Positions 6,235 through 13,797 of a stretch of 37,592 nucleotides of DNA are shown piece by piece. The position numbers and the translations under genes are program-made. Within the stretch, counting starts at the first letter, position 1, and each line of letters opens with the position of its first letter. The notes beneath the pieces are model-generated. The model did no database searches. It was given only the letters and a program-made list of their open reading frames with translations, and had not been told where the DNA came from. Origin of the DNA: Flavobacteriales bacterium (GTDB taxonomy: Bacteria; Bacteroidota; Bacteroidia; Flavobacteriales_D; Crocinitomicaceae); NCBI GenBank assembly GCA_947491305.1, contig CANLIL010000025.1, positions 1-37,592 of the forward strand, in the 5' to 3' direction.

Positions 6235-6852
6235 CTATCTTCTTATCATCCTCCACTTGCTCTTCATCACACTTCCCCGATAATCATCCAATTTCTCACT
6301 TACGCCTTGCGTATTGAGCTTATCCATGAATTTGAGTGTGCCGCGGTGCAATTTGTATTCCACTTCTTTTTCAAAAACGGGAATAATGGCTAAAAAGCGA
6401 ACTGTATAATCTGGAAGTTGAAGAGGCGTCAGTTCGTCTCTTAGGTAAATGGGGCGCGATAAGAAAAAGTGATTTTGTTTCATTGTGGGTGACAATTCTT
6501 TTTTGTCCTTCCCACACGGCATGGTGTGACCATGACCAAACCACGTATTTTTTTCTACAACAAAATGAGCTAACCGATTGATCCATTCAAAAACCCAATT
6601 CATGGGTGCTAATTCTGTAGCGTTAATATCCCAATAGCTGGGTAAGCAAAAGTATAGTTCGTTGTGTTCGTTGCCCGCTTCTTTTTCGTGAACCGGCATT
6701 TTGTAGTTACTCAAACCAGTTGTTACGAGCAAAGTACAGTGTTTTTTTGGTACGTGAACCAAGGCCAATTCCACCGCGCCAATTTTTGGCGTGATTAGCT
6801 GGCAGTGTTCGCTTCCAAAGCGCTGCGTTAATGCTTCGTAAAATGCAGACAT
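6235..6852 (-). CDS. Suppressor-of-fused (SUFU) domain protein
   Basis: This 205-residue cytoplasmic protein has no signal peptide. It follows the bacterial SUFU-domain pattern: a LLVTTGLSNYKMPV strand-turn, the hallmark HNELYFCLPSYW, a WVFEWINRLAHFV helix, a WFGHGHTMP loop and a late FLAIIPVFEKEVEYKLHRG segment. Bacterial SUFU-domain proteins are small stand-alone proteins; some are predicted immunity proteins of polymorphic toxins, but most have no assigned job. No toxin gene is nearby. The gene lies 3 bases downstream of the DUF2911 gene on the same strand, so the two are probably co-transcribed. The C-terminal tail is basic (MKSKWRMIRR). Confidence 0.75.
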   Translation of the reverse strand: MSAFYEALTQRFGSEHCQLITPKIGAVELALVHVPKKHCTLLVTTGLSNYKMPVHEKEAGNEHNELYFCLPSYWDINATELAPMNWVFEWINRLAHFVVEKNTWFGHGHTMPCGKDKKELSPTMKQNHFFLSRPIYLRDELTPLQLPDYTVRFLAIIPVFEKEVEYKLHRGTLKFMDKLNTQGVSEKLDDYRGSVMKSKWRMIRR

Positions 6853-6855
6853 TGT

Positions 6856-7707
6856 TTATTTTTTCTTTTTAGACCACTCTTCAATAGAAGCTTTGTTCAT
6901 TGCAACATACGCTTTGTTTTCACCTTTTTCAGCGGCTAATAAGCTTTTCTTTGCTGTTTCAATTGCTGCTTTGTAATCGCCTAATTCAGCTTCAATCAAT
7001 GCTTTCACGCGCAACATCCAATACGCATCTTCTCCACGCATTTCAACCGCTTTTGTTGCCCATTCGCGAGCTTTTTGCAGGTCTTTTTTCTCTTTGTAAT
7101 AGAATTCAGCTGCTGCATGATAATCATTCGCGCTTGGTCCTGCCATTGTTTTTTCAATCGAAGCCAATACTTTTTGTGCCGTTGGAACCGCAAAAGGAAC
7201 CGTTACACGTGTTTTGTCCCAAGAAAAAGACAATTGCCCCATTTTGCTATTGATTGGGTCTAATTGGATCGTAAATACTTCTACAACATCGTTTAATGCA
7301 ATAGTTGGAGCGGATGTTTTTAATGCAACTTTGGAAGCGTCCCACGTTTCTGGTAAACCCCAATTGCTCGTTTCTGTGTAAAAATAAATTTCCCAAGCTG
7401 TTGCAGTTGGCTTTGTAAATACGGCATATGTTCCAGCACGCAAGGTATCTGTACCAAAAACAAGTGCATCCGAACAGGTGAATTTTGTATTTTCATTCGC
7501 TCCTGTTCGCCAAATTTCATTCATGGGAACAACGTCACCGAAAACAGCACGGTTATTTTTCATTGGCCGGTAGTATTCCACTTTCACGTCGGTTACGCCA
7601 ATTTTTTGTTCAATTTTCCCTTGAGGACTCGCTTTCGGAGCAGCAATTTGTGCATTTATTCCCGTTCCTAGTGCGATCAACGCAGCAACTAATAGGTGTT
7701 TTTTCAT
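6856..7707 (-). CDS. Exported DUF2911-domain protein with C-terminal TPR-like helices
   Basis: The protein is 283 residues, with a signal peptide of about 20 residues ending GINAQ. Residues about 25-170 are a DUF2911 domain, recognisable by the VEYYRPMKNNRAVFGD start, the NEIWRTGANENTKF motif, the GTYAVFTKP turn and NWGLPETWD. Residues about 190-283 are helical and rich in Ala, Lys and Glu (EFYYKEKKDLQKAREWATKA), resembling two to three tetratricopeptide-type hairpins. DUF2911 proteins are common in Bacteroidota periplasm and have no known function. The SUFU gene follows after 3 bases. No consensus -7 element is visible directly upstream. Confidence 0.85.
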   Translation of the reverse strand: MKKHLLVAALIALGTGINAQIAAPKASPQGKIEQKIGVTDVKVEYYRPMKNNRAVFGDVVPMNEIWRTGANENTKFTCSDALVFGTDTLRAGTYAVFTKPTATAWEIYFYTETSNWGLPETWDASKVALKTSAPTIALNDVVEVFTIQLDPINSKMGQLSFSWDKTRVTVPFAVPTAQKVLASIEKTMAGPSANDYHAAAEFYYKEKKDLQKAREWATKAVEMRGEDAYWMLRVKALIEAELGDYKAAIETAKKSLLAAEKGENKAYVAMNKASIEEWSKKKK

Positions 7708-7774
7708 CGTTTTTTATTTTGTATAAAAGTACGATAAAAAGTTTGAAATTTTTAGATTGAGAAATTGATAAAAT

Positions 7775-8248
7775 TCACTTCCCTTCCAACACGTGTTTCA
7801 ACACATTCCAAAATTCGCTGGAAGAAACTACGCAGCCACTTTCAATTAATTCATGAATAGCGGTTTCACGATTAGCAGTGTAGGGTTTTTCACTTTTGAA
7901 AAAGTTCAAATTAGAAACGTGGTTTTGCAAGGCTTCGTGGATGCTTTCTACAGAAGATAAATCGCAGTTTTGGTCTTTTCGTTGCAAGGAAATTAGTTCC
8001 ATTTTTTCAGGTAGGCAGTGAAAAAGGATACACGAATCGGCACTTCTGAATTCTAAATAGTTTAATTTTTCGTAGACTTTTTGTAAAACAGTATCGCTGA
8101 AAACTTCAACGAGTTGCACGGCTTTTTCGGGCGTTTGTTGGTTCATTTTCGCCCATTCCTCCGCATGAATGCCATTTACAATGAGAAATTGTTTGAGATC
8201 TTCTTCTAAATGCTGTAATTCTTCGTTGGTTAAAATGCGGTACTTCAT
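7775..8248 (-). CDS. Cytoplasmic protein, probable DUF6495 family
   Basis: This 157-residue protein starts MKYRILTNEELQHLEEDL and continues with VFSDTVLQKVYEKLNYLEFRS. These features resemble the small Bacteroidota family DUF6495, whose members begin MKYR.LT.EEL and share a V-F-S-D motif; I recall this family only moderately well. There is no signal peptide or membrane segment. A consensus -7 element on the minus strand (8253-8260) ends only 4 bases before the ATG, so the message may be leaderless. The function is unknown. Confidence 0.7.
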   Translation of the reverse strand: MKYRILTNEELQHLEEDLKQFLIVNGIHAEEWAKMNQQTPEKAVQLVEVFSDTVLQKVYEKLNYLEFRSADSCILFHCLPEKMELISLQRKDQNCDLSSVESIHEALQNHVSNLNFFKSEKPYTANRETAIHELIESGCVVSSSEFWNVLKHVLEGK

Positions 8249-8252
8249 GCCA

Positions 8253-8260
8253 CAAAATTA
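8253..8260 (-). promoter_or_regulatory. -7 promoter element (TAATTTTG) for the 7775-8248 gene
   Basis: It is an exact match to the Bacteroidota -7 consensus TAnnTTTG on the minus strand, 4 bases before the ATG. Transcription would begin at or next to the start codon. No good -33 TTTG was seen at the usual distance. Confidence 0.5.
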
Positions 8261-8322
8261 GAGGAAAATTGACAACTTCTAACGATTGTCAACAAAATGT
8301 AAGAAACTATTTTGATTTTCTT

Positions 8323-8352
8323 TTTGTAGCTTCAAAGGTTTCCTTAATTTTA
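8323..8352 (+). promoter_or_regulatory. Probable -33/-7 promoter for the small protein gene and dxr
   Basis: TTTG (8323-8326) and TAATTTTA (8345-8352, one base off the -7 consensus) are spaced by 18 bases, which fits Bacteroidota promoters. The ATG at 8368 is 15 bases downstream of the -7 element. Confidence 0.45.
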
Positions 8353-8367
8353 GAAAAAAATTACGCT

Positions 8368-8544
8368 ATGGAAGAAACTATTAATGCTAAAATCGCTGAG
8401 TTGAAACAACAATTAACAGGAGATTTGTTTCAAGATGGTGAATTAATGCAAGAAATTTACGAGTTAAAAAAACAATTAAATCCTGCAATTGTAGACAATC
8501 CAGCGGAAGATGACGACGATGGGTGTTTGTATTGTGGAAGCTAA
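8368..8544 (+). CDS. Small acidic protein with C-terminal Cys-x-x-Cys tail
   Basis: This is a 58-residue protein starting MEETINAKIAELKQQ. Residues 1-37 form an amphipathic helix pattern rich in Lys, Glu and Leu. The C-terminus is strongly acidic and ends DDDDGCLYCGS, a CxxC pair four residues from the end. The open frame extends back to 8269, but that extension has no protein-like composition and runs through the promoter, so I chose the ATG at 8368. The paired cysteines after an acidic run could bind a metal or be redox-active, but this is inference. The stop is 39 bases before dxr, so the two may share a transcript. Confidence 0.65.
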   Translation: MEETINAKIAELKQQLTGDLFQDGELMQEIYELKKQLNPAIVDNPAEDDDDGCLYCGS

Positions 8545-8583
8545 TTAACGCTACCATTCTTACATTATTTGTAACAACAACAC

Positions 8584-9738
8584 ATGACAGAAAAAAAAGG
8601 AATTGCCATTTTAGGATCTACTGGATCCATCGGAACACAAGCATTAGAAGTGATTGAAGCCTACCCAGAATATTTTGAGTTGGAAGTAATTACGGCAGGT
8701 AAAAATGCCGATTTATTGATCGAACAAGCGCTTAAATTTCAACCTAATTCTGTTGTGATTGTTGATGAAAGTCAGTACCTAAAAGTGAAAGATGCTTTGG
8801 CACACGAACCCATTCATGTTTATGCAGGTGAAGAGGCTTTGTGTCAAGTGGTGGAGTCGTCGCAAGTGCATACCGTATTAACAGCCTTAGTTGGTTACGC
8901 CGGTTTGAAACCAACGTTGCGTGCCATCGAAGCGAAAAAAACCATCGCATTAGCGAATAAAGAAACCTTGGTTGTAGCCGGAGAATTGGTCACAAAAATG
9001 GCCCGTGAAAACGGAGTCAATATTTACCCCGTTGATTCAGAACATTCCGCCATTTTTCAATGTTTGGTGGGTGAATTCATGAATCCGATTGAAAAAATAT
9101 ACTTGACCGCTTCTGGCGGACCTTTCAGAGGATGGAGCACGCAACAATTGGAACAAGTTACGTTGGCACAAGCATTAAAACATCCTAATTGGTCGATGGG
9201 CGCAAAAATCACCATTGATTCTGCATCGTTGATGAACAAAGGATTAGAAGTAATTGAAGCGAAATGGTTGTTTCATTTGCGACCAGATCAAATTGATGTG
9301 ATTGTGCATCCGCAATCGATTGTACATTCATTGGTCCAATTTGAAGACGGCAGCATGAAAGCCCAAATGGGTTTACCGGATATGAAATTACCGATACAAT
9401 TTGCCTTAACTTTTCCAGCACGATTGAAAACAGATTTCCCGCGTTTCAATTTTATGGATTATCCACAATTGACCTTCGAACAACCCGATCGTTCGGTCTT
9501 TAAAAATTTAGATTTGGCCTACAAAGCCATGGATCTAGAAGGGACAGCAGCATGTATTTTAAACGCTGCAAATGAAGTAGCAGTTGATGCATTTCTCCAC
9601 GAAAAAATTCAGTTTTTAGACATCGCTCGTATCAACGAAGCAACCATGCTAGGTGTTCCAATGATTCAACAGCCAGGCTATTCAGATTACGTTCAAAGTG
9701 ATGCTTTGGCGCGCGTTTTTGCGGAAGGGTTGTTGTAA
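8584..9738 (+). CDS. dxr: 1-deoxy-D-xylulose 5-phosphate reductoisomerase
   Basis: DXR (IspC) is the NADPH-dependent enzyme that converts 1-deoxy-D-xylulose 5-phosphate to 2-C-methyl-D-erythritol 4-phosphate in the non-mevalonate isoprenoid pathway. The 384-residue length is typical. Visible motifs are the NADPH-binding GSTGSIG at 11-17, the ALANKETLVVAGE segment, the metal/substrate motif PVDSEHSAIFQ, the ASGGPFRG loop, the IDSASLMNKGLEVIEA segment and VHPQSIVHS. All catalytic regions look intact. The isoprenoid neighbour often seen next to dxr in Bacteroidota (an RseP-type protease) is absent; a repeat-rich gap follows instead. Confidence 0.97.
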   Translation: MTEKKGIAILGSTGSIGTQALEVIEAYPEYFELEVITAGKNADLLIEQALKFQPNSVVIVDESQYLKVKDALAHEPIHVYAGEEALCQVVESSQVHTVLTALVGYAGLKPTLRAIEAKKTIALANKETLVVAGELVTKMARENGVNIYPVDSEHSAIFQCLVGEFMNPIEKIYLTASGGPFRGWSTQQLEQVTLAQALKHPNWSMGAKITIDSASLMNKGLEVIEAKWLFHLRPDQIDVIVHPQSIVHSLVQFEDGSMKAQMGLPDMKLPIQFALTFPARLKTDFPRFNFMDYPQLTFEQPDRSVFKNLDLAYKAMDLEGTAACILNAANEVAVDAFLHEKIQFLDIARINEATMLGVPMIQQPGYSDYVQSDALARVFAEGLL

Positions 9739-10211
9739 AATTTGTGGATATTATCCAATGGAAATTGTTAGTTGTTTTCCTAAACCAATTTCTATTAATT
9801 TGTGAAAAGTGGATAATTGAATGTCACTTAACCCACGTTTAATTCTTGAAATTCAAAAGTTTTACTTGTTTTCATGCATCTCTTTTTGTCATTTCTTTGT
9901 CATTTCTTTGCTACGAATGCACGAATTTACACGAATTTCTTTTTGTTATTTCTTTGCCACGAATGCACGAATTTACACGAATTTCTTTTTGTCATTTCTT
10001 TGTCATTTCTTTGCCACGAATGCACAAATGACCACTAATTTCTTCGTGTTCATTCGTGATTTTGTGGCTATTTTTTTTTACCACTAATTTCTTCGTGTTC
10101 ATTCGTGCCTTTTTTTCTTATCCGGCCGATTCGAAGTTAACTAATTAGTTTACTATTAACAAAAGTATTTGTGTTTTTTAAGAAATTTTAAATGTTTAAT
10201 GTGATGCGTAA
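9739..10211. other. Gene-free interval between dxr and the BlaI-type repressor
   Basis: The interval holds the tandem and inverted repeat cluster at 9881-10107, listed separately. The flanks (9739-9880 and 10108-10211) show no gene, hairpin terminator or known motif that I can support. Open frames on the + strand here are simply translations of the repeats. Confidence 0.7.
9881..10107. repeat. Tandem and inverted ACGAATGCACGAATTTACACGA-type repeat cluster
   Basis: Three tandem units start with TCTTTTTGT(C/T)ATTTCTTTG at about 9881, 9938 and 9983. Each is followed by a (C/T)ACGAATGCAC block; in the first two units this continues as GAATTTACACGAA. The cluster ends with two identical 28-base copies at 10031-10058 and 10080-10107, containing TTCGTGTTCATTCGTG. 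That sequence is the approximate reverse complement of the CACGAATGCAC blocks, so the cluster can fold back on itself. Similar CACGAAT repeats are familiar from intergenic DNA of many Bacteroidota. Their function is unknown. Confidence 0.85.
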
Positions 10212-10508
10212 TTATTTTATTAGCGCCACTAAATCATTTTTCACCCCATCAAAATAGTTGTCCATCAAATGTTTTAAAAGGTATTGGCGGTAGGATTCGC
10301 GTGTAATTTTTGGAGAGTAAAGATAACCCCGCCCAATAGATTGGTGTTTAATGAATTTTTTGCGTTCTAATATTCGAACGATTGTAGAGGTTGTGTTGTA
10401 AGCAGGTTTAGGATTTACAAATAATTCTTGAATGTCTTTTACGGCAGCTTTCTCAAGTTTCCACAATTTTAACATAACAAGCTCTTCAGCTGGCGTCAAT
10501 CGTTCCAT
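10212..10508 (-). CDS. BlaI/MecI/CopY-family repressor, short C-terminus
   Basis: This 98-residue winged-helix protein has the family core: LTPAEELVMLKLWKLEKAAVKDI, then KPAYNTTSTIVRILERKKFIKH (recognition helix), and a GRGYLYSPKI wing. Family members repress beta-lactamase or other genes and are cleaved by a partner BlaR1/M56 protease. Here no M56 gene is adjacent. The protein ends at VALIK, about 20-25 residues before the usual end, so the C-terminal dimerisation helix is shortened. I saw no in-frame continuation after the stop. A perfect dyad and a -7 element lie directly upstream, so autoregulation is likely. Confidence 0.8.
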   Translation of the reverse strand: MERLTPAEELVMLKLWKLEKAAVKDIQELFVNPKPAYNTTSTIVRILERKKFIKHQSIGRGYLYSPKITRESYRQYLLKHLMDNYFDGVKNDLVALIK

Positions 10509-10516
10509 TAGTAGTA

Positions 10517-10557
10517 GTTTTAAGTTCCAAAAATAGTAAATTTTCGGAACTTAAAAC
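10517..10557 (-). promoter_or_regulatory. Dyad operator overlapping the blaI-type promoter
   Basis: GTTTTAAGTTCC (10517-10528) and GGAACTTAAAAC (10546-10557) form a perfect 12-base inverted repeat with a 17-base spacer. The minus-strand sequence TATTTTTG (10528-10535), an exact TAnnTTTG -7 match, begins at the edge of one arm and runs into the spacer, 19 bases before the start codon. This layout is what a self-repressing BlaI-family regulator would need. Confidence 0.75.
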
Positions 10558-10580
10558 CTTATTGCCTAAAATACAATAAA

Positions 10581-11792
10581 TTATAAATTTATTTTCTTTT
10601 TCAAGGATGGCATTACACCGTCTTTGTGCAAATAAATATTGATGGTTTTGTACTTGAAATAGTTTTCAGAAACATACAAGAATCCTTTTGGATAATTGCT
10701 TGTTCCCCATGAGTTTTTCACTAAGAAATAACGGGTACCTTTTTGGTCTTTGTATAAACCAACGATGTGCATTCCATGGTCATCAGTTGTGGTTTTTTGG
10801 TCGTACCCTTTTTGACGCAATTCAGGCGTAATCGTTAATTCTTTCACGGGTGTTTGGAAGGCATTTGAAGCGCGATCTGCACCACCATTTGAGAAGTTTT
10901 TGTTGTCTTTACCAGAAACTTCAATCGTAGATGGGTCTTCTGGAACAATTCCCAAACCATTTCTAAAACTGAATCCTTTTTCAGAAACATCTGCTCCCCA
11001 AGCAACAGAATAGCCATTTTTTACAGCGTATTCACACGCATCGAACAAATCGTTTAAACCAACGTTGTAACTTTCACCCCATGCCCAGTTGTCTGGAATT
11101 GCTAACGAACATTTTTCATACATTCCATGATTGGTAAACGATGTCAACGAAACATACTCGTCCATGTTTAAACCAATTGCTTTTGCATACGATTTTGGCG
11201 TGTATTTTTTTCCTTTGTAGTCAAATTCTTTGATGTCTTTTCCTAAGTAAGCATCTAAAATTCCATTCAAGGCTGTCATCCAAGACGTTGTCAATGTTTT
11301 TCCGTTTTTAGTTGTTGTCAAAACACCTTGTAAACCACCGTTTAATACTTCAAATAATTCACTATGATCATGCGACGTTGTTCCATAATTCAATCCTGAA
11401 TAAACATCCAACGGAACAATTCCGTAATTTCTAATTACGAAAGGAATATCATGAAATGCGCCACCTTCTGAAAAGTTAATTTTCCCATCCATGCGGATGA
11501 ATTTTTCTGCTTTACTTTCGTATGCTTTTCTCACTACGAACATTTCAGCCAATAAATCTGGATTTTTTGTTCCCATTCGAATCAATTCAGATTCAAAGAA
11601 AGACAAGGCTGAAAAACTCCAACACGTTCCTGTTTGACCTTGTTCTTGAACAGGTGTTGCATCTAATAAAGCTAATTTAGTAAATTGGTATTCACTTCCT
11701 TCTGAATTTTTAACAGGTTCCGTGTAGCCAAATTGCGCAGAAGCAACAGCAGAAAATCCTAGAAACAGGAATGAAATATAGATTTTTTTCAT
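10581..11792 (-). CDS. Secreted C1B (bleomycin hydrolase/aminopeptidase C-like) cysteine peptidase
   Basis: The protein has 403 residues with a signal peptide ending VASAQ at about 20, so it is exported. The papain-type catalytic set is present: Gln51 and Cys57 in PVQEQGQTGTCWSFS, His339 in DDHGMH, and Asn360 in VKNSWG. The HGM order around the histidine and the overall length resemble bleomycin hydrolase / aminopeptidase C (peptidase C1B) rather than short papains. Many Bacteroidota carry such exported versions, probably for peptide trimming in the periplasm or outside. There is no propeptide and no type IX sorting tail. A near-consensus -7 (TATCTTTA, minus strand, 11832-11839) lies about 40 bases upstream. 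Confidence 0.9.
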   Translation of the reverse strand: MKKIYISFLFLGFSAVASAQFGYTEPVKNSEGSEYQFTKLALLDATPVQEQGQTGTCWSFSALSFFESELIRMGTKNPDLLAEMFVVRKAYESKAEKFIRMDGKINFSEGGAFHDIPFVIRNYGIVPLDVYSGLNYGTTSHDHSELFEVLNGGLQGVLTTTKNGKTLTTSWMTALNGILDAYLGKDIKEFDYKGKKYTPKSYAKAIGLNMDEYVSLTSFTNHGMYEKCSLAIPDNWAWGESYNVGLNDLFDACEYAVKNGYSVAWGADVSEKGFSFRNGLGIVPEDPSTIEVSGKDNKNFSNGGADRASNAFQTPVKELTITPELRQKGYDQKTTTDDHGMHIVGLYKDQKGTRYFLVKNSWGTSNYPKGFLYVSENYFKYKTINIYLHKDGVMPSLKKKINL

Positions 11793-11879
11793 GGGAAAAT
11801 AATTCGTTATAGTTTTATAATTTATGGTGCGTAAAGATAGCAGTATTCTGAAAAAAAACGAAGAAATAAAAAGGAATGT

Positions 11880-13004
11880 TTATTTCAAAATCCAGCCTTC
11901 GAATCCAGCTGCTTTTGCTTTTGTAATAATCGCATCCAAATCTGAGATAGAATTTCCTGATCCAGCACTGATGCGGTGTAAGCCATTTTTAACATCCAAT
12001 TGGAACGCATTCATATCGTGTGCTTTTAAAGCTGAAATCACTTTTTTCGCATTGCTTTCGCTGCTGAAACAACCGACGATGTAATTCAGTTGATTGCTTG
12101 CATTAACAGGCGCAACGGAAGTTGGAATTGTTTCTGTTGGAACGACAACTGCTTCTTTCACCTTTATTGGAAAACTAAACGATGCGTCGTAGGTGTAATT
12201 TAAAATTGTTTCGTTTTCTGGAAGCGCAGCCAATTGATCTGCCAAGGTATTTTGTTCAACAGGAATTCCTGCTAATTTTAATTTTTGTTGGGTATAATTG
12301 GCTTTAATTTTTGCTTGAAACGGGTTGAAATCGCGAATTGATAAAATCCCTGATTGCAAAGCCGGTGTTTTCATTGGCAACCAATACGAATAAAATCCAA
12401 TTGGTAAAATACACGCTGCAGCGGCAACATATTTCCACGCTTTTGATCGTTCTTTTAATGCAGGATGTTCAATTACTTTTGCTGTATTCGGTTCAATTTT
12501 TAATTCTTCCGCAACAATTGCTTGTTCAGGAGCATGAATGGTTGATGCAACGTCGATTGCAGCATGTGCAACAATTTGAACATCTTCTTCCGTTAAGAAA
12601 TGAACTTTTCCTAAACCGTAAGATTCCAACAAAAGGTTGAAAAAACGGTCTTGTTCAAAGCAAATATTTTTTTCTTGATCAAAAAACAAAAAGCCAACGT
12701 TATCAATCGTGATGCGTTCTCCTTTTCTTAAAGTTTCATTCCAAAAAGCCACTTTTTCAGCCACTAATTGTGACGATTGATCGAATGAAATAGTGTTTGA
12801 TAAGGCCAATTCAGATTGCAACAAACCATCGTTGTTCATTAATTGACGATTGAACAAAAGGGCTTTTTTGGGCGGCGACATAAAACCATTGACATAATCA
12901 ATTGTAGCAGCCGTTTGTTTGGCTACAAATCCACCAAATGAAGGAATTATCACGCAATTGTGGCGCAATAAAAGTTCTCCAATAAGTTGTTCAATCGTAA
13001 CCAT
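11880..13004 (-). CDS. SPOR-domain envelope protein with N-terminal HU-like (CCDC81-type) domains
   Basis: The protein is about 374 residues. The N-terminus (IGELLLRHNCVIIPSFGGFVA, then ITIDNVGFLFF) resembles the two HU-CCDC81 bacterial domains common in Bacteroidota SPOR proteins. A single membrane segment follows at about 191-212 (VAAAACILPIGFYSYWL), then a linker, and a C-terminal SPOR domain of about 70 residues (YIVGCFSSESNAKKVISALK...GLHRISAG). SPOR domains bind denuded peptidoglycan, so the protein probably links a cytoplasmic HU-like module to septal or other cell wall. I chose the ATG at 13004 because the ATG at 13013 lies inside a consensus -7 element, and MVTIEQ matches the usual family start. 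Confidence 0.85.
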   Translation of the reverse strand: MVTIEQLIGELLLRHNCVIIPSFGGFVAKQTAATIDYVNGFMSPPKKALLFNRQLMNNDGLLQSELALSNTISFDQSSQLVAEKVAFWNETLRKGERITIDNVGFLFFDQEKNICFEQDRFFNLLLESYGLGKVHFLTEEDVQIVAHAAIDVASTIHAPEQAIVAEELKIEPNTAKVIEHPALKERSKAWKYVAAAACILPIGFYSYWLPMKTPALQSGILSIRDFNPFQAKIKANYTQQKLKLAGIPVEQNTLADQLAALPENETILNYTYDASFSFPIKVKEAVVVPTETIPTSVAPVNASNQLNYIVGCFSSESNAKKVISALKAHDMNAFQLDVKNGLHRISAGSGNSISDLDAIITKAKAAGFEGWILK

Positions 13005-13010
13005 AGAATA

Positions 13011-13018
13011 CAAATGTA
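13011..13018 (-). promoter_or_regulatory. -7 promoter element (TACATTTG) for the SPOR-domain gene
   Basis: It is an exact TAnnTTTG match on the minus strand ending 6 bases before the chosen ATG at 13004. It implies a leaderless or nearly leaderless message, and it argues against a start at 13013. Confidence 0.5.
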
Positions 13019-13065
13019 ATAAAAATGCTCAATGTCTGCAACTTACGAAATTTTAAAGAGAAAAG

Positions 13066-13797
13066 TTACAAAAATGGAAGTACTTTTTCAAGGTCTTCTG
13101 GCACATCAATATTGGGTGTTTCAATCGTTGTTTCTACTACTTTAATCGTGTAGCCATAATACAACCATCTGAGCTGTTCCAAGGATTCGATTTTTTCTAA
13201 CGCACACGGCTTTAATTGCGTTAATTCTTGTAAGGTTTGCGCTCGGTAAGCATACAATCCGATGTGTCGAAAATAAGGATAATTTTCCAAAGGATTTCCT
13301 GCGCAATTCGCAAAATTTGGAAGCGGACTTCTGCTAAAATAGAGTGCATCATTTTGGTGATTCACCACAATTTTAATGCGGTTTGTATTTTGAATGTCAT
13401 CGAGCGAAACCGCGTGATTTCCTAATGTTGCAATGTTGATTTTTTCATCTTCGAATGCAGCGATCAAGGCATCAAGTTGGCGGTAATCCACCAAAGGTTC
13501 GTCGCCTTGTATGTTGACAACAACATCAATGTTTGGAAAGTGACGCGCAACTTCCGCGCAACGATCTGTTCCACTTGGATGGTTTGGATTTGTTAAAACT
13601 ACGTTTCCTCCAAATGCTTCTACTGCTTCCACAATTCGTTGATCGTCGGTTGCAACGATTATTGTACTAAATTTTGAAGATTTCAACGCTCCTTCATACA
13701 CCCGTTGAATCATTGATTTTCCTTTTAAATCAATTAAAGGTTTTCCAGGAAAACGACTGGAAGCGTATCGTGCGGGAATAATGCCTAGTACTTTCAT
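13066..13797 (-). CDS. kdsB: 3-deoxy-manno-octulosonate cytidylyltransferase (CMP-KDO synthetase)
   Basis: KdsB activates KDO with CTP to give CMP-KDO for lipopolysaccharide inner core synthesis in the cytoplasm. The 243-residue length is standard. Diagnostic motifs are the nucleotide-binding IPARYASSRFPGKPL near the start, TDDQRI, the NPNHPSGTDRCAE segment, the QGDEPLV active-site motif and YFSRSPLP. The start codon directly abuts the stop of the TonB-dependent receptor gene upstream (no gap), so translation is probably coupled. The only possible promoter of its own would lie inside that gene. Confidence 0.96.
   Translation of the reverse strand: MKVLGIIPARYASSRFPGKPLIDLKGKSMIQRVYEGALKSSKFSTIIVATDDQRIVEAVEAFGGNVVLTNPNHPSGTDRCAEVARHFPNIDVVVNIQGDEPLVDYRQLDALIAAFEDEKINIATLGNHAVSLDDIQNTNRIKIVVNHQNDALYFSRSPLPNFANCAGNPLENYPYFRHIGLYAYRAQTLQELTQLKPCALEKIESLEQLRWLYYGYTIKVVETTIETPNIDVPEDLEKVLPFL

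Noticed and set aside
9821-10087. Open frames of 61-88 codons on the + strand
   Set aside because: They are translations of the CACGAAT tandem repeats, with repeating low-complexity peptides, and no start region or neighbour supports a gene.
9881-10107. CRISPR array
   Set aside because: The tandem units have no uniform repeat separated by unique spacers of similar size. The units themselves are imperfect, orientation changes, and no cas gene is near.
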